From positions 12,691,182 through 12,755,181 of the forward strand of contig NC_087074.1 in assembly GCF_026151205.1 (NCBI RefSeq): a stretch of 64,000 nt of DNA, in the 5' to 3' direction. The translations under genes and the position numbers were made by a program. The stretch is from Bolinopsis microptera. Its lineage: Eukaryota > Ctenophora > Tentaculata > Lobata > Bolinopsidae. Shown piece by piece: positions 1 to 10,986 of the stretch. The stretch's first letter is position 1; every line of letters begins with the position of its first letter. Under the pieces are notes generated by a model. The model saw only the letters and a program-made list of their open reading frames with translations. It was not told the DNA's origin and searched no databases.

Positions 1-235
1 CCATAGTGAGCTACATTTGGGGGCACGATCAGTTCTGTTCATGGAGGGTTGTCTTATCTGAATAGCGGCGTGTTCTGTCAGGTCAAGTTGAGATCGTGTT
101 GTGAGGGATTTGAGGACTTCTATGTTGTTTCAAGAGATGGAATGTCCAGTGGTCAGGGCATGATTGGCTAACCTCCTGTTTTTGATTAAAACATTGGCTA
201 ACCTCCTGTTTATAATTAAAACGTTGGCTAACTTG
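1..235 (-). mobile_element. Partial tandem copy of Penelope-like element tail
   Basis: This stretch repeats almost exactly at 548-782, in the same orientation and 547 bp away. It is the start of a second, truncated copy of the same element tail and is cut by the window edge. Penelope-like elements are known to lie in partial head-to-tail tandems, so the arrangement supports that family. Inside it are two copies of a 30-bp unit that is present three times in the other copy. The family call rests on the peptide in the neighbouring copy and is moderate. Confidence 0.45.
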
Positions 236-860
236 AAGGGGGATTATTTAAAACATATAAGTGATACGAAAAGTTTGTTTTTAGCAGGAGCTTTCAAAAT
301 ACATGTGTAAATCGTCTTCAGCTGGGGATGATGTTGTGAAGGGGTGATTACATATGATGTAGTGGTGTCAATGATGACTGATGAGTGGTGTGTGACGTGC
401 AAGGGTGGAGTGGGGAGGGTGGAAAAATGTTTTAAGTTTACAATACAATAACATTCAAATAAAAAACTAGGCTTCTGAGGTCGATGAAAAGGAAATGCCA
501 GATGGCCTAGGCTTTAGAGATGAAGCAATCTTGGGAAGGATGGGGTCCCATAGTGAGCTACATTTAGGGGCACGATCAGTTCTGTTCATGGAGGGTTGTC
601 TTATCTGAATAGCGGCGTGTTCTGTCAGGTCAAGTTGAGATCGTGTTGTGAGGGATTTGAGGACTTCTATGTTGTTCCAAGAGATGGAACGTCCAGTGGT
701 CAGGGCATGATTGGCTAACCTCCTGTTTTTGATTAAAACATTGGCTAACCTCCTGTTTTTAATTAAAACATTGGCTAACCTCCTGTTTTTAACTAAAACA
801 TCATTATATAATGCAACATGTTCAGTATTTTGGTCTATGTGTGGTAGTGTGGTACAAGTA
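227..860 (-). mobile_element. Penelope-like element C-terminal fragment (GIY-YIG end?)
   Basis: The minus strand encodes a conserved-looking tail containing HALTTGRSISWNNIEVLKS, then a TRSQLDL..EHAAI stretch and a closing PSMNRTDRAPKCSSLWDPIL. The glutamate followed by a PSMNR-like ending resembles the C-terminal end of GIY-YIG endonuclease domains carried by Penelope-like elements. This is pattern recognition, not a search result. Upstream the reading frame is stretched by three 30-bp units that each encode VLIKNRRLAN. The ORF ends at 467 and the rest is 3' untranslated sequence. The element sits in the headcase intron that follows exon 6. Only the tail is present, so it cannot move on its own. 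Confidence 0.45.
711..800 (-). repeat. 30-bp unit repeated three times
   Basis: Three adjacent copies of a 30-bp unit containing ATTGGCTAACCTCCTG lie here. Two more lie at 169-228. Because 30 is a multiple of three, the ORF stays open and gains a repeated ten-residue peptide. Confidence 0.8.
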
Positions 861-896
861 ATTAGTAAATCCTCTGAGGAACTAAATGTAACGTAC

Positions 897-3800
897 CTTA
901 GCAGAGTAGCCATGAAGGCAGCCCACGCACACAGCACACAGGTATCTATTGTAACCGTTATGTTGAATCTCTATTGAGCTCTTGTGGGACTTGTGGACTG
1001 AGAGGAAGAATGTTCCTGAAATAGTTAGGGTAAAGGAGGAGAGGCTACAATTAGTTGCAGAGGCTATGCGGATCCACATAATTTGGCATTTTCCACATAT
1101 TTCCACGTAATTTGGCGTTTAAATTTGGTATTTTCTTCATGTTTTCGCAGTAGTTTTTACATTCGTTGCAATTAGCAAGCTCTCTTATCTTTTGTTGAAG
1201 TTGTGATTAAAGAAGTGTGGACGATCTGTTTACACCGGAGTATACACCCAGTATACTCCATCAGTATACACCCAGTATACTCCATCAGTATACACCCAGT
1301 ATACTCCATCAGTATACACCCAGTATACTCCATCAGTATACACCCAGTATACTCCATCAGTATACACCCAGTATACTCCATCAGTATACACCCAGTATAC
1401 TCCATCAGTATACACCCAGTATACTCCATCAGTATACACCCAGTATACTCCATCAGTATACACCCAGTATACTCCATCAGTATACACCCAGTATACTCCA
1501 TCAGTATACATCCAGTATACTCCATCAGTATACACCCAGTATACTCCATCAGTATACACCCAGTATACTCCATCAGTATACAACCAGTACAGTCAGCCTT
1601 AAAACAGCACCTATCTTATTTGGCGGACTGTGATGAACCGCTCAATTGCCCATCAGGTAAGAAGTTAACAGTGATACAATGTAACAAAGAACTGATGTTC
1701 GGAAATGCGGGTAGTTAATCTGAACAAGAGATCAGTACTGAATTGGAGAAACTTTGCGAATAAACGGCTGGAATCTGTTCATATTTTGGATGATTAAAGT
1801 GCTCCTCGACTGTAATAAGGAGCTAAGGAGGCGTGCTGAGCAGTGAGCATCAACGTTTGACCAGGACTAGATCTTTTACTTTGACGGAATCAGGTTATAA
1901 TGAAAAATAAGGAGCTCCTTTCAGTACAGAGTGCAGTTCAGTCAGCTGATATTGTTTTTCATATTTTTATGAGATACAATTGAAAACGATAAATGATTGA
2001 GGGGCACAACTTGTAAAACCGCCTTAATACGTATAATTCAATTTAAAAGTTAAAACACACATAAGGAGTGGCCCTTTAAATTCTCGATAATACTTGTCAA
2101 AAGTCAATTGTGAATGTATGACGGTGCTTGACAAACAATACTTGGTCAAAATACTTGATGTCTGAGATTTGACGTCCTACATTTCTCACTGTATCAATAA
2201 TTGTACAGCCTAGGTATGTTTGAAATGTATAAAAATGCTAGAAAAACTAAAGCAATCACCATGAAAGCCACGGTAATCGAAAAAAGATCAATCTTTCTGC
2301 CACGACTTATTGCAGTAGTAAAATATCTTAAGATTCGAGTACCCCAATACAATTTGATCTAGAAATAAAAGAAGCCAAAACATTCCGATTGGGCTAGAAT
2401 ATTCAGGGTTGTGAGTGAAGTACATTATGTTCCGATCATACATATTCAATTAATATACATCCACTTCCAGCAGCGAAGGAGTAATCAGAAATCAGAGCTG
2501 GAAGTTTCTATAACCTCTCCTAACAACTACCAGTCTAATCTAACACACAATACAGAATATAACCGGGTGGTCCTGTCAACATAGTTACAGTATCCTCACT
2601 GAACTTCACATACTTCTCATTCTCCAAATACTTTATAACATCCTCAGGATTATCCTCTGTTGTTACCGACCAAAACACTCCACCACAACTCATATCAGCG
2701 AATATATCCACACTTGTAGCGCCGGTAGCTGCTGATAACAAATCAAACACATTCGAAGTGTCTAATGTTTTGATGGCAGCAACAAACTCCTCCTTACTCT
2801 CCTCCTTCACAGAGAACCTGGTTGACATCCCTATCTTTTTAGGAGTATCCATCGCGGATAGTATCTCCTTCACTTCCCCTTGAGTAAGGAGTTTTAACCC
2901 TCCGTCCGAGCTAGAGTCATCAACACTTGTATCTCCTGCTTCCTTGTTTTTAGAGTTTTTCCCGCCCATGATACTAGGGGGTGTAGCTCTCAGATAGAGA
3001 ATATAAGAGTTAAGATACCCCGGTGTAGTAGAAACATAATGTATTGTATATTAATTTAACAATAATTAGTGCCAGGTAACACGATGGAATACTACTGGAT
3101 GAAAAAAATTGATAATTTAATTTACAACCTACGAAACTCTTTTATGATCACTATAAAAAGCCATGCATATTTCTTATTTTATTTTAATTGCATGTGTGTA
3201 TTTTCATTGTATTTGTAATCAATACGTTCAGTGTAATTAAGTTTATATAAAATTTCCTTGTTAAATGAACTTAGATAAGAGGTTAAATTCTGTGAATCTA
3301 CGACGATTTACAAGGTAAACGCGAACAATACACTGTAAATTTGTATATTACATCAACGAAAATAAAACTGCGAAAGTAGAACCTCTGAACATACGAACAT
3401 ACCATTACCAAGTACATGCAACTACATGATAGTATATAGCTTAAGAAAACCACGAAGTACCCAACAGTCTCCAGTCAGAGCTACATAACCAAGAGAAAAT
3501 GTATGATTGCATAGTGTATTGTTTAGTATAGTGTATAGTATACATAATATAGTGTATTACTGTTCAACTGTACTTCATTGCAGTTCACCTCACGGCAATA
3601 AGGTAATCTAATGTAGGAAGGTGAGTTCTGTTAGAGTAAAACATCAGCTATAAAAACACTTGATAAACCATGATGCTACTAGACCTAACCCAAGTTAGAA
3701 AATCGTTCAAGTAACACGAAAGGGACGCTTCCTATGGGTCACAGATTTTCCTGCGATATTGATGCATTTATAGATTTCGTAGTCTTACAGTGTCATCTCC

Positions 3801-5721
3801 CTTAGTGATATCATGTGCAGATTTTAACAAGTTTGCAGATAAAAGTGCAGCATTGAATTAATAACTTGAATTTCGGGTGGTTCAGCTGCAAATGATAAAT
3901 TAAATTACAAGCTTACAGTAATAATGTTTAGTAATTGTCTCAACTTGTTGTTTTGATACATTATATTGCATCAATTGTCAAGACGGTTTACCATTATTAT
4001 CGTTGATACCGTGAATAACTATTAACTATCACATAATATATTCGATAGTCGACACAATAAAACTGCTAATATTACAACACATAATAATCCTATTGTTATT
4101 TCTAGCGTTTCGTGACTAGTATAATAATTTCAACATTACGCGAATATTAACTTACCATCAATAAGAGGGTATCTATCGTAGACTGGTAAAGATCTAAGGC
4201 AAAGTAAGCAGTGTACTGTGTGAACCTGTAACGTGGTATTTTTTTAATCATTATTGCTTTTCATTGATGGGCATATCGAAAAACATGGCGTAGCCTATTC
4301 GACTGTTTTAGTAGTATTTTTAGTAAAAGGATCCAAAAACAATTTGTTAAATCATAACACATGTGAAAAACCTTATGACTGGTTAGATTGGAGAGCACAA
4401 AGTTCCTGTTCTCATCATAATTGCCACCATAAGTCTCATCTTCCATTTTGATGTGGTACGGGTTAAGCTTCTGTTTAGGTAGGGCCACCAGGAATGCGTG
4501 GTAGTCTGAACGTCTGTAGGATAAAGTAAAGTTATTCGATGTGTGAACAAGCTAAAGAAACTAATATTCTTACTGTTTGGAACTGAACAGTACTGATATT
4601 CAAGAGGTAAAGGTGGTCCTTTTCAAAGAGAACCTTGAAAAGGAGAAGACAGCCTCTTTAGGAGATGAAAGTTTGGATATCCCACCACCCTCGCTACCAG
4701 TTGAACAGCCTGGGGTTATTTGAACTTCAGTATTCATACATTTTCAGCAATTAACTAGATTTTTGATTAAACATGTCATTTCCCAAAACTTATTAAATAG
4801 AATTATTTGTTGTTCTGTATTTTATTAAAAAAGCTCACATATCAGTATCTTTTAAAATTTATCAAATTAAAGATTATCACAGTGCCAGCTGATGTTTACC
4901 TGAGATTGTTCTATTCCTGTTGGTAGGAGAAGTGCTCAGTATCAGCAATGGTTTCTCGTTTGATTTACGTTTCTTTTTCTTGGACTTTGTGACTGGAGCT
5001 GGATCAAACTCTTCAACCTGATCAAGATCTTTCTTTAAGTAGCCCTTCTTGCATTTACATAAGCAAGCCTTGAAAGCTAGATCGTATCCTCTTTTAGTCC
5101 ATATGTTTTGTCGTCGCTGCTTTTCGGACCAGCTCCGAGCTCTGCCAGAAAGCTTGAGATACTGGAGAACTGACTCTTCAAACTGATCAAAACACTCGCT
5201 GTGCATGAACAGTGAACAGGTGCACTGGTCACTACTCGATGTTAACTTAACGCACTGAAAAGGTTTTAATTATTATTATTATAAAACAGGATCTTACCTA
5301 CAAAAATGATTCTTAAAAATACCTTAATGCGGTAAACTGTACCCTTGAAAAAGATTTTCCCAACATCTGTTGCATGCAGCTGTATCTCTAATTTCGTTCA
5401 ATTTTGCAAGTTGTCCATTTGCAAAGGTTTTAAGTAACATCTAAATTTAATGACCTAGTTCAAATTATAAACAATTGTAATTAAGGCCAGACAATGTTGA
5501 CTGTCAAATTCTATACCTACCAATTAGAAATATGTACTTGCAACAAGATTGTCCTAAAACTAGTCTTAAATTAGGCAAACCTGATGCAAATTAACAGGTG
5601 AAGGTACAGTGCATCCATTAGGGGCACAACAAGTGATAAAGATATCATCAACTTCGTCACTGTTGCTAGAAAAACTAGCGCTTGAATTCACTTCACTTTT
5701 AGACTCTGAACCACTTGCCAT
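897..5721 (-). CDS. HECA: Headcase (HECA) orthologue, exons 1-6, 3' end outside window
   Basis: Six exons join in frame on the minus strand: 5721-5581, 5254-4900, 4709-4634, 4513-4372, 4225-4156 and 1015-897 (903 nt, 301 codons so far). Each intron has GT-AG ends and phases agree throughout. Exon 2 carries the diagnostic headcase N-terminal domain, with MHSECF, GRARSWSEKQRRQNIWTKRG and YDLAFKACLCKCKKG. Exons 3-6 carry the C-terminal headcase domain: SRRSDYHAFL, PKQKLNPYHIKMEDETY, LPVYDRYPLIDG, then TFFLS and RYLCAVCVGCLHGYSAK. The last visible donor (AAG|GTACGT) means the final exons lie beyond the left edge. Headcase is a regulator of imaginal and stem-cell proliferation in flies and a suspected tumour suppressor in humans; its biochemistry is poorly known. 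The linker between the two domains looks much shorter than in human HECA. The start at 5721 is the first ATG in frame with a plausible context; an upstream in-frame ATG at 5751 is possible. Confidence 0.88.
1240..1582. repeat. 24-bp minisatellite, about 14 copies
   Basis: A 24-bp unit made of two half-units, TATACACCCAG and TATACTCCATCAG, is repeated about 14 times with very few changes. Each unit contains two GTATAC-type palindromes. Because 24 is divisible by three and no stop falls in the unit, several frames on both strands appear open, but none is a credible gene. It lies in headcase intron 5. Near-identity of units suggests recent expansion or homogenisation. Confidence 0.95.
1590..2530. 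other. Headcase intron 5, no recognised element
   Basis: AT-rich intronic DNA between the minisatellite and the nested gene. I see no coding region, repeat or structured element that I can support. Confidence 0.6.
2535..2969 (-). CDS. Small intronless gene nested in headcase intron; putative N-myristoylated protein
   Basis: A single uninterrupted ORF of 144 residues. It begins MGGKNSKNK, a good N-myristoylation signal (glycine at position 2, small or polar residues, nearby lysines), so membrane anchoring is likely. Residues 10-25 are acidic and serine-rich. The rest looks globular, alternating short hydrophobic and charged stretches (TRFSVKEESKEEFVAAIKTL, TSVDIFADMSCGGVFWSVTT), suggesting an alpha/beta fold, possibly a small dimeric ferredoxin-like domain; that is a guess. 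I do not recognise the family. It lies on the same strand as headcase, inside the 3.1-kb intron between exons 5 and 6. With no introns of its own it could be a retrocopy or simply a single-exon gene. Codon use and composition look like real coding sequence. Confidence 0.7.
   Translation of the reverse strand: MGGKNSKNKEAGDTSVDDSSSDGGLKLLTQGEVKEILSAMDTPKKIGMSTRFSVKEESKEEFVAAIKTLDTSNVFDLLSAATGATSVDIFADMSCGGVFWSVTTEDNPEDVIKYLENEKYVKFSEDTVTMLTGPPGYILYCVLD
2970..4155. other. Headcase intron 5, proximal part
   Basis: AT-rich DNA upstream of the nested gene, which should include its promoter. I see no other coding or structured feature. Confidence 0.55.
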
Positions 5722-5834
5722 TCTATAAGATTGATTATAAAAAGTTATCAACTACAGAACTTTAAGTTATATAATCAAAATTCTTGTAACAGAATACATG
5801 TAATGTTTCCTTCTTTAGTATGCAAAATCTAGTT
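5722..5834. other. Headcase 5' flank
   Basis: Only about 110 bp separate the headcase start from the end of the candidate exon at 5835. It probably holds the 5' untranslated region; a possible 3' splice site just before the chosen ATG (TTATAG) could mark a leader intron. Confidence 0.35.
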
Positions 5835-6330
5835 TTAACGTTTATTTTCTATCAGGTTACAAAATAAGCTGTCAGAGAAATTCACCATAGATCTCGAAAC
5901 AAGATCAATCTCAAGACAAGGCATTTTCTCTTGTTCATAAGCATGTGTGCTGATTAGTAGAAACCGAAGTTGGTCGAAAGTCGAAAGCTGGCTAATTTTA
6001 TAATGGCCATGAATCATGCAATCTGGATGAGTTTCCTGTTCGATTTACTTATTACAACATTACAGACCTATGCCTTCAATGTAGTTTTCATTTTTTGCCG
6101 CACATTATTCCAGCAGACCAGCAATCATTCTATTTAATTATGTTACATAACCTGATATCAGGCCCTAGATCTGTTTTCAATCGCAACCATACAGTCGAAA
6201 GATGAGAATCGCTGTTTTTTAGAACATTCCTTTGACAATCCATAAGCGTGATTTTAAGTCGTTTCTTTTCAACGCAAGAATAGCAACCACATTGGGACAT
6301 CTTTTCGTCAGTTATTCCACACTTCACAGT
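5835..6330 (-). CDS. Candidate exons of an unidentified gene
   Basis: Two stretches on the minus strand look coding. The upstream one (about 6327-6147) encodes a cysteine-containing segment, KMSQCGCYSCVEKKRLKI, and ends near a possible donor (ATCAG|GTTATG). The downstream one (about 6035-5835) follows an acceptor-like ACAG and encodes STFDQLRFLLISTHAYEQEK, ending at a stop that overlaps an AATAAA motif. The phases of the two pieces do not match with the splice sites I can see, so the model is incomplete. The LTR element begins just upstream at 6532, so any earlier exons would lie beyond it. Function unknown. Confidence 0.3.
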
Positions 6331-6531
6331 TTACACTGCTTTGTGAAAATATCTGTCACTGCCAATATTTCAACAGTTGGATTGAACAAGAACAACAAAC
6401 ACACTTTTATAGCAGCTGAACAGATCAAGTTGCCAACTGAGTGTGTCACAAACACCAGCTTACAGTTTGAATAGATGTCGAAAATCCAAATAATATCCCA
6501 CGTTCTAAATCATACAAATTCTAATCTATCT

Positions 6532-6666
6532 TGTTATATATTCTAGTAATTTATTGTATGATTAACCGATATACTATTCAGGATGACTACCTGGGTTTTG
6601 GTTTTGGTTTTGGTTTAGCTTTTAGCTTTTAGTCTTGCGTTTACCTTGTCACAACGATTCATAACA
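6532..6666 (+). repeat. 5' LTR
   Basis: A 135-bp direct repeat, TG...CA, identical by eye to 11355-11489. It contains a short run of GGTTTT units. The flanking 5 bp upstream are TATCT, repeated after the 3' LTR. Confidence 0.95.
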
Positions 6667-9600
6667 ATGGCGACGAGTCTGGTTTCGAACTTACGCTTAT
6701 CCAAGGAAACTGATTGTGTCAGAGAGTGGCTGGAAATCTTTGAAAACGCCGCTTCTGTGTTCATTTTCGCACACGCAGATAAGTTACCAGATGACGCAAA
6801 CGAGAAAACTGCTAAAAAAGCAGAACTCATGAGAACACTGTTAACAGTCAATCTGGGGCCTGACGCGTTGAAGAAGTTGCGTGCATTTACATTTCCAGCT
6901 GAAATTAAAGACACTGACTACGCTACCCTGAGAAAAACTCTTGTTGATCGGTTATCACCCAAAACGAACATTGTAGCTCAACAGCAGAAGTTTATGACTT
7001 TAAATCAGATTGCTGGTGAATCCTTATGTACTTTTATGTCACGATTGAAGGAAGCTGCTAATGTTTGTCAGTTCGGTGATTTGTTTGATTTAATGGTGCG
7101 TACACGTTTTGTGGCTGGACTATCCTCTGATAGGATACGTGCTGAACTCATATCAGAATCTGCTACCAATGACACGTCTGCCAGCCTGTTCGATAAAGCT
7201 CAGACGAAGGAGAACGCTCTGCAAAGTTCAATGTCAGCCACAACACACTATGTTCAAAAACCCGGGAAGTTTCAAAAACCTCAAAACTCTAAGTTCCATC
7301 AGAAGGCCGACCTTAGCATTGTTTGTTCACGTTGTACTGTTCGTGGTCATGTTGCGAAAAACTGCAAAGTTCGTTGCAGAAACTGTCGCAAACCCGGACA
7401 TATCGCGAAGAACTGTCGTTCAGCTAAGAAGCAATCCCATTGTGTTGAAGGGATTGGTGATCATAATGATGGCAACGCTTGCGCTGCTGATTATGGGTAC
7501 ACACATCAAGAGTCGGAGAACACGTTGTACTGCGTGGAGACGGCTGATCCTGTCCAGGTTCCAGTACAGATTCCTGTTCCCGATGGTACTCTTCCTGCAT
7601 CAGTTGTTAGTAATTTATCCAGTTGTATTGATTGTAATCAGAAACCATTTCTTAAAGTTAAGATTAATGATAAGATTTTGAAAATGGAGTTAGATACTGG
7701 TTCATCTTTAAGCTGTATAAGTAAGTCTGATTTTGCTAGACTAGGACTAACTGATTGCCAGATTGTTCCATGTTCCCAGAAATTGCGAGTAGCTAATTTT
7801 AATTGTGAAAGCATTGACTGCAAGGCCCTTGTAAACGTTGAATTTAGAGGCAAGAAATGGATTTTACCACTATATGTTGTCGATTGTCGGTTTCCCACAC
7901 TCCTAGGTCGAGAGTGGATCATCCAGATGTTTGGTAAAGACTGGTTGGATCATATGATAGGACTTGTTGATGTTGAGCAATCTTACGCTGTCTCCAAGTT
8001 TCAGAGAGATGAATTTGTTAGTGAGATACTCCGCAGTCCTGTGTTCGATCCTGGTGTTGGAACTGTTAAAGGATTCGAAGCTTGTCTACAATTTAAGCCT
8101 GATGCGAGAGCAAAGTTTTGCAAGGCAAGGCAGGTCCCATTTGCCATCGTAGACAAGGTTGGGAAAGCCATAGACGAGTTAGTGAAGAATGGACAGCTGA
8201 TTCCAACAGAGCACTCAGACTGGGCTTCACCCATAGTTCCTGTCATGAAAGCGGATGGTACGATTCGCATATGTGGTGACTACAAGACTACTGTAAATCC
8301 TAATCTCGACACAGCTATTTACCCACTTCCTACGATAGAAGATTGCTTGAGTAAGATTGTCGGAGGTAAACTGTTTACTAAGCTGGATATCAGAGCCGCT
8401 TATAATAGTTTAAAGTTAAGAGAATGTGACCAAAAGATTGTGACTTTGAACACACACAAAGGATTGTTCAGTCCTACTTCTCTACCATTCGGTATTTCAT
8501 CTGCCGGACCGATATTTGAACGCAAGATTGATGATACCTTGAGAAAGACAGAGAACACGGCATGGCGTGTTGACGACATTCTAATAACAGGACCTGATGA
8601 TGAGAGTCACATGAAGAACGTGAGAACGGTGATTACAGCACTAGAGAATGAAGGCTACAAATGCCGGCTAGACAAGTGTGTTTTCATGGAGCCTAAGGTG
8701 ACATTTCTTGGCCATGAAGTATCTGCTGACGGGATAAGACCGCTGAGTTCGAAAGTTGAAACGATAGTGAGAGCACCGTATCCTACTACTAGAGCGGAGA
8801 TGATATCATTTCTTGGTGGTGCACAGTACTATTCACGTTTTATTCCAAACATGTCAACAGTTGTTGAACCACTTAACCGTTTAAGACCCGCTGACAGTAT
8901 TTTCCACTTTGGAGATAGAGAAAAGAGAGCTTTTGATGAGTTAAAAGCGCTGTTATCGTCTGACTTGGTTCTAACAGTCTACAACCCTGAGCTGGAGTTA
9001 AAGCTTGACACGGACGCTTCATCCGTTGGTTTAGGAGCTGTTATGTCACATATTGATGAAAATGGGACAGAGCGACCGATCGAGTATATATCTCGAACAC
9101 TGACGAAATCTGAGAGAAACTATTCCATGATAGAAAAAGAAGCATTGGCAATAGTTTGGGCGACTAAGAGACTGCACCGTTATCTTTTTGGACGACCATT
9201 TACCCTAGTTACAGACCACAAGCCGCTGGAATCTATCTTTCACCCTAGTCGTGGGATTCCTAGCATGGTGGCAGGTCGTTTACAACGATGGTCATTGTTC
9301 CTTAGCGGTTACACTTACAAGATCCAGTTTCGACCCACTGGTAAACATTGTAATGCTGATCTATGTTCCCGTTTTCCACTGCCTTTAGACACATCGGCAG
9401 AGACGAGAGAGTTTGATGACGAGTTAACAGAGGAGTTTGAAATGAAACCTCTAGATACTGTTTTCAGCGTGCACTACTTCGGTGATGACAAACCTTTGAT
9501 TGACGCTGAGTTAATAGCTAGTCACACAAGAAGAGACAAGACACTTGGTCGAGTGTTACAGTTTGTTAAAGACGGCTGGAACGAGAAACCCCCTGTTGAT

Positions 9601-10986
9601 GTCGAGCTGAAACCGTTTTACACACGTCGAAACGAGTTGTCAGTAGACCAGAACTGTATTGTCTGGGGATCTCGAGTTGTTATTCCAGAGAGTATGAGAA
9701 AGAGCGTGCTTTCAATGCTTCATGCAACACACATGGGCATTTCACAGACCAAAGCACTAGCGAGAGGCTATGTTTATTGGCCAAACATGGATGCTGAGAT
9801 CGAGAAAATGGTTAAACTATGTGAACCATGTCAACTAAACCAGAAGAAACCCGCTAGATCTACACCACACCCATGGGCTAAAACTATGGAGGCTTGGGAG
9901 CGGATTCATCTAGATTTCTGTGGACCCTTTCTTGGATCTATGTGGCTGATAGTTATCTGTTCGTATTCAAAATGGTTAGAAGTTGTTAGAATGACGAACA
10001 TTACAAGTAAGAGAGTGATTCAAGAGTTACGAGACATCTTTAGCCGTTGGGGACTACCCAAGATACTAGTATCAGACAATGGATCGAGTTTAACTTCAGA
10101 AGAGTTTAAAGTATTCACGAATAATAACCAGATTCGACACGTGCTTATTCCTGCTTACTCACCTGCAAGTAATGGACAAGCAGAAGTTGCAGTCGGACTG
10201 TTTAAAAGAGCTATGAAACGGATGATCTTGAAAAACCCTGACGTTATGTGTAACCTGGCTGATTGGCTGCTAAACTACCGCAACACACCACACACCACTA
10301 CCGGAGTAGAGCCTGCAGTTGCGATGATGAAACGACGGACGAGAAACGCCTTGAGTTTTCTACACCCGAGTTCGAGTAGTAAGTTTGCCAAAGTTGCTTT
10401 AAACGATCAGAACACGATTGCTGAATCGAGACTTCGTGATCTGAAGATTGATGACACTATATCGTTCTATGATGAGAACAAGAAGTGCTGGAGAAACGGT
10501 GTTATCGAGGGTAAGGAAGGTACCAAAGTGCTACTGATCAAGACACCTGATGGAGTCTACCGCAAGCATTTGGACCAGGTAATCAAGAGATCTGTTGTGT
10601 CAGAACCGTTGCAACAAACAGATCCGGATACACCACGAGTTGAGCTGGAGATAAGAGATGAGCAGAGTTCTACAGCTACTGATGGTGATTTAGAGAAGAC
10701 AGCTAGCTTACCTGAGAGTACAAAGCCGGAAACTTCGATTATAGTTGGTAATAATCCAAATCTACCCGCCGAGCCTGACCATAAGGCAGCCGTTGAACAT
10801 ATAATCACTGCACAACCTGTACTTAAACCACGTGAGCTTGCCATAGAAATTAACCGTAGCACTATGAAACCTAACATTGTTAGAGAGCATGAATTGCAAC
10901 AACCTAATTTGCTTCTGCCAGCAAACTTTGCACGTGATAGTAAACCACCAGACAGGCTAAGTTACCGCAAACTGGGAGGAACATAA
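6667..10986 (+). CDS. Gag-Pol polyprotein of the LTR element (single ORF)
   Basis: One ORF of 1439 codons from the ATG that overlaps the primer-binding site by all but its first base. Visible parts: a gag region, two CCHC zinc knuckles near residues 220-255, an aspartic protease with LDTGSS near 340, reverse transcriptase from about 490, RNase H from about 780, then an integrase with its N-terminal zinc finger and catalytic core. Gag and Pol are fused in one frame, so no frameshift is needed, as in several Ty3/gypsy lineages. The element is treated here as a mobile-element relic; it looks whole. Confidence 0.93.
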   Translation: MATSLVSNLRLSKETDCVREWLEIFENAASVFIFAHADKLPDDANEKTAKKAELMRTLLTVNLGPDALKKLRAFTFPAEIKDTDYATLRKTLVDRLSPKTNIVAQQQKFMTLNQIAGESLCTFMSRLKEAANVCQFGDLFDLMVRTRFVAGLSSDRIRAELISESATNDTSASLFDKAQTKENALQSSMSATTHYVQKPGKFQKPQNSKFHQKADLSIVCSRCTVRGHVAKNCKVRCRNCRKPGHIAKNCRSAKKQSHCVEGIGDHNDGNACAADYGYTHQESENTLYCVETADPVQVPVQIPVPDGTLPASVVSNLSSCIDCNQKPFLKVKINDKILKMELDTGSSLSCISKSDFARLGLTDCQIVPCSQKLRVANFNCESIDCKALVNVEFRGKKWILPLYVVDCRFPTLLGREWIIQMFGKDWLDHMIGLVDVEQSYAVSKFQRDEFVSEILRSPVFDPGVGTVKGFEACLQFKPDARAKFCKARQVPFAIVDKVGKAIDELVKNGQLIPTEHSDWASPIVPVMKADGTIRICGDYKTTVNPNLDTAIYPLPTIEDCLSKIVGGKLFTKLDIRAAYNSLKLRECDQKIVTLNTHKGLFSPTSLPFGISSAGPIFERKIDDTLRKTENTAWRVDDILITGPDDESHMKNVRTVITALENEGYKCRLDKCVFMEPKVTFLGHEVSADGIRPLSSKVETIVRAPYPTTRAEMISFLGGAQYYSRFIPNMSTVVEPLNRLRPADSIFHFGDREKRAFDELKALLSSDLVLTVYNPELELKLDTDASSVGLGAVMSHIDENGTERPIEYISRTLTKSERNYSMIEKEALAIVWATKRLHRYLFGRPFTLVTDHKPLESIFHPSRGIPSMVAGRLQRWSLFLSGYTYKIQFRPTGKHCNADLCSRFPLPLDTSAETREFDDELTEEFEMKPLDTVFSVHYFGDDKPLIDAELIASHTRRDKTLGRVLQFVKDGWNEKPPVDVELKPFYTRRNELSVDQNCIVWGSRVVIPESMRKSVLSMLHATHMGISQTKALARGYVYWPNMDAEIEKMVKLCEPCQLNQKKPARSTPHPWAKTMEAWERIHLDFCGPFLGSMWLIVICSYSKWLEVVRMTNITSKRVIQELRDIFSRWGLPKILVSDNGSSLTSEEFKVFTNNNQIRHVLIPAYSPASNGQAEVAVGLFKRAMKRMILKNPDVMCNLADWLLNYRNTPHTTTGVEPAVAMMKRRTRNALSFLHPSSSSKFAKVALNDQNTIAESRLRDLKIDDTISFYDENKKCWRNGVIEGKEGTKVLLIKTPDGVYRKHLDQVIKRSVVSEPLQQTDPDTPRVELEIRDEQSSTATDGDLEKTASLPESTKPETSIIVGNNPNLPAEPDHKAAVEHIITAQPVLKPRELAIEINRSTMKPNIVREHELQQPNLLLPANFARDSKPPDRLSYRKLGGT

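Noticed and set aside
1240-1582. CRISPR-like array of direct repeats
   Set aside because: Units are contiguous with no unique spacers, and the DNA is animal nuclear DNA.
1172-1718. Long ORFs on both strands across the 24-bp repeat
   Set aside because: They are created by a repeat whose unit length is a multiple of three and has no stop; no start context, domain or codon signature supports a gene.
4254-4451. Plus-strand ORF
   Set aside because: It is antisense to headcase exon 4, which has clear homology and splice sites.
4261-4488. Stand-alone minus-strand gene starting at 4488
   Set aside because: The first part is headcase exon 4; the rest reads into the intron after the donor at 4372.
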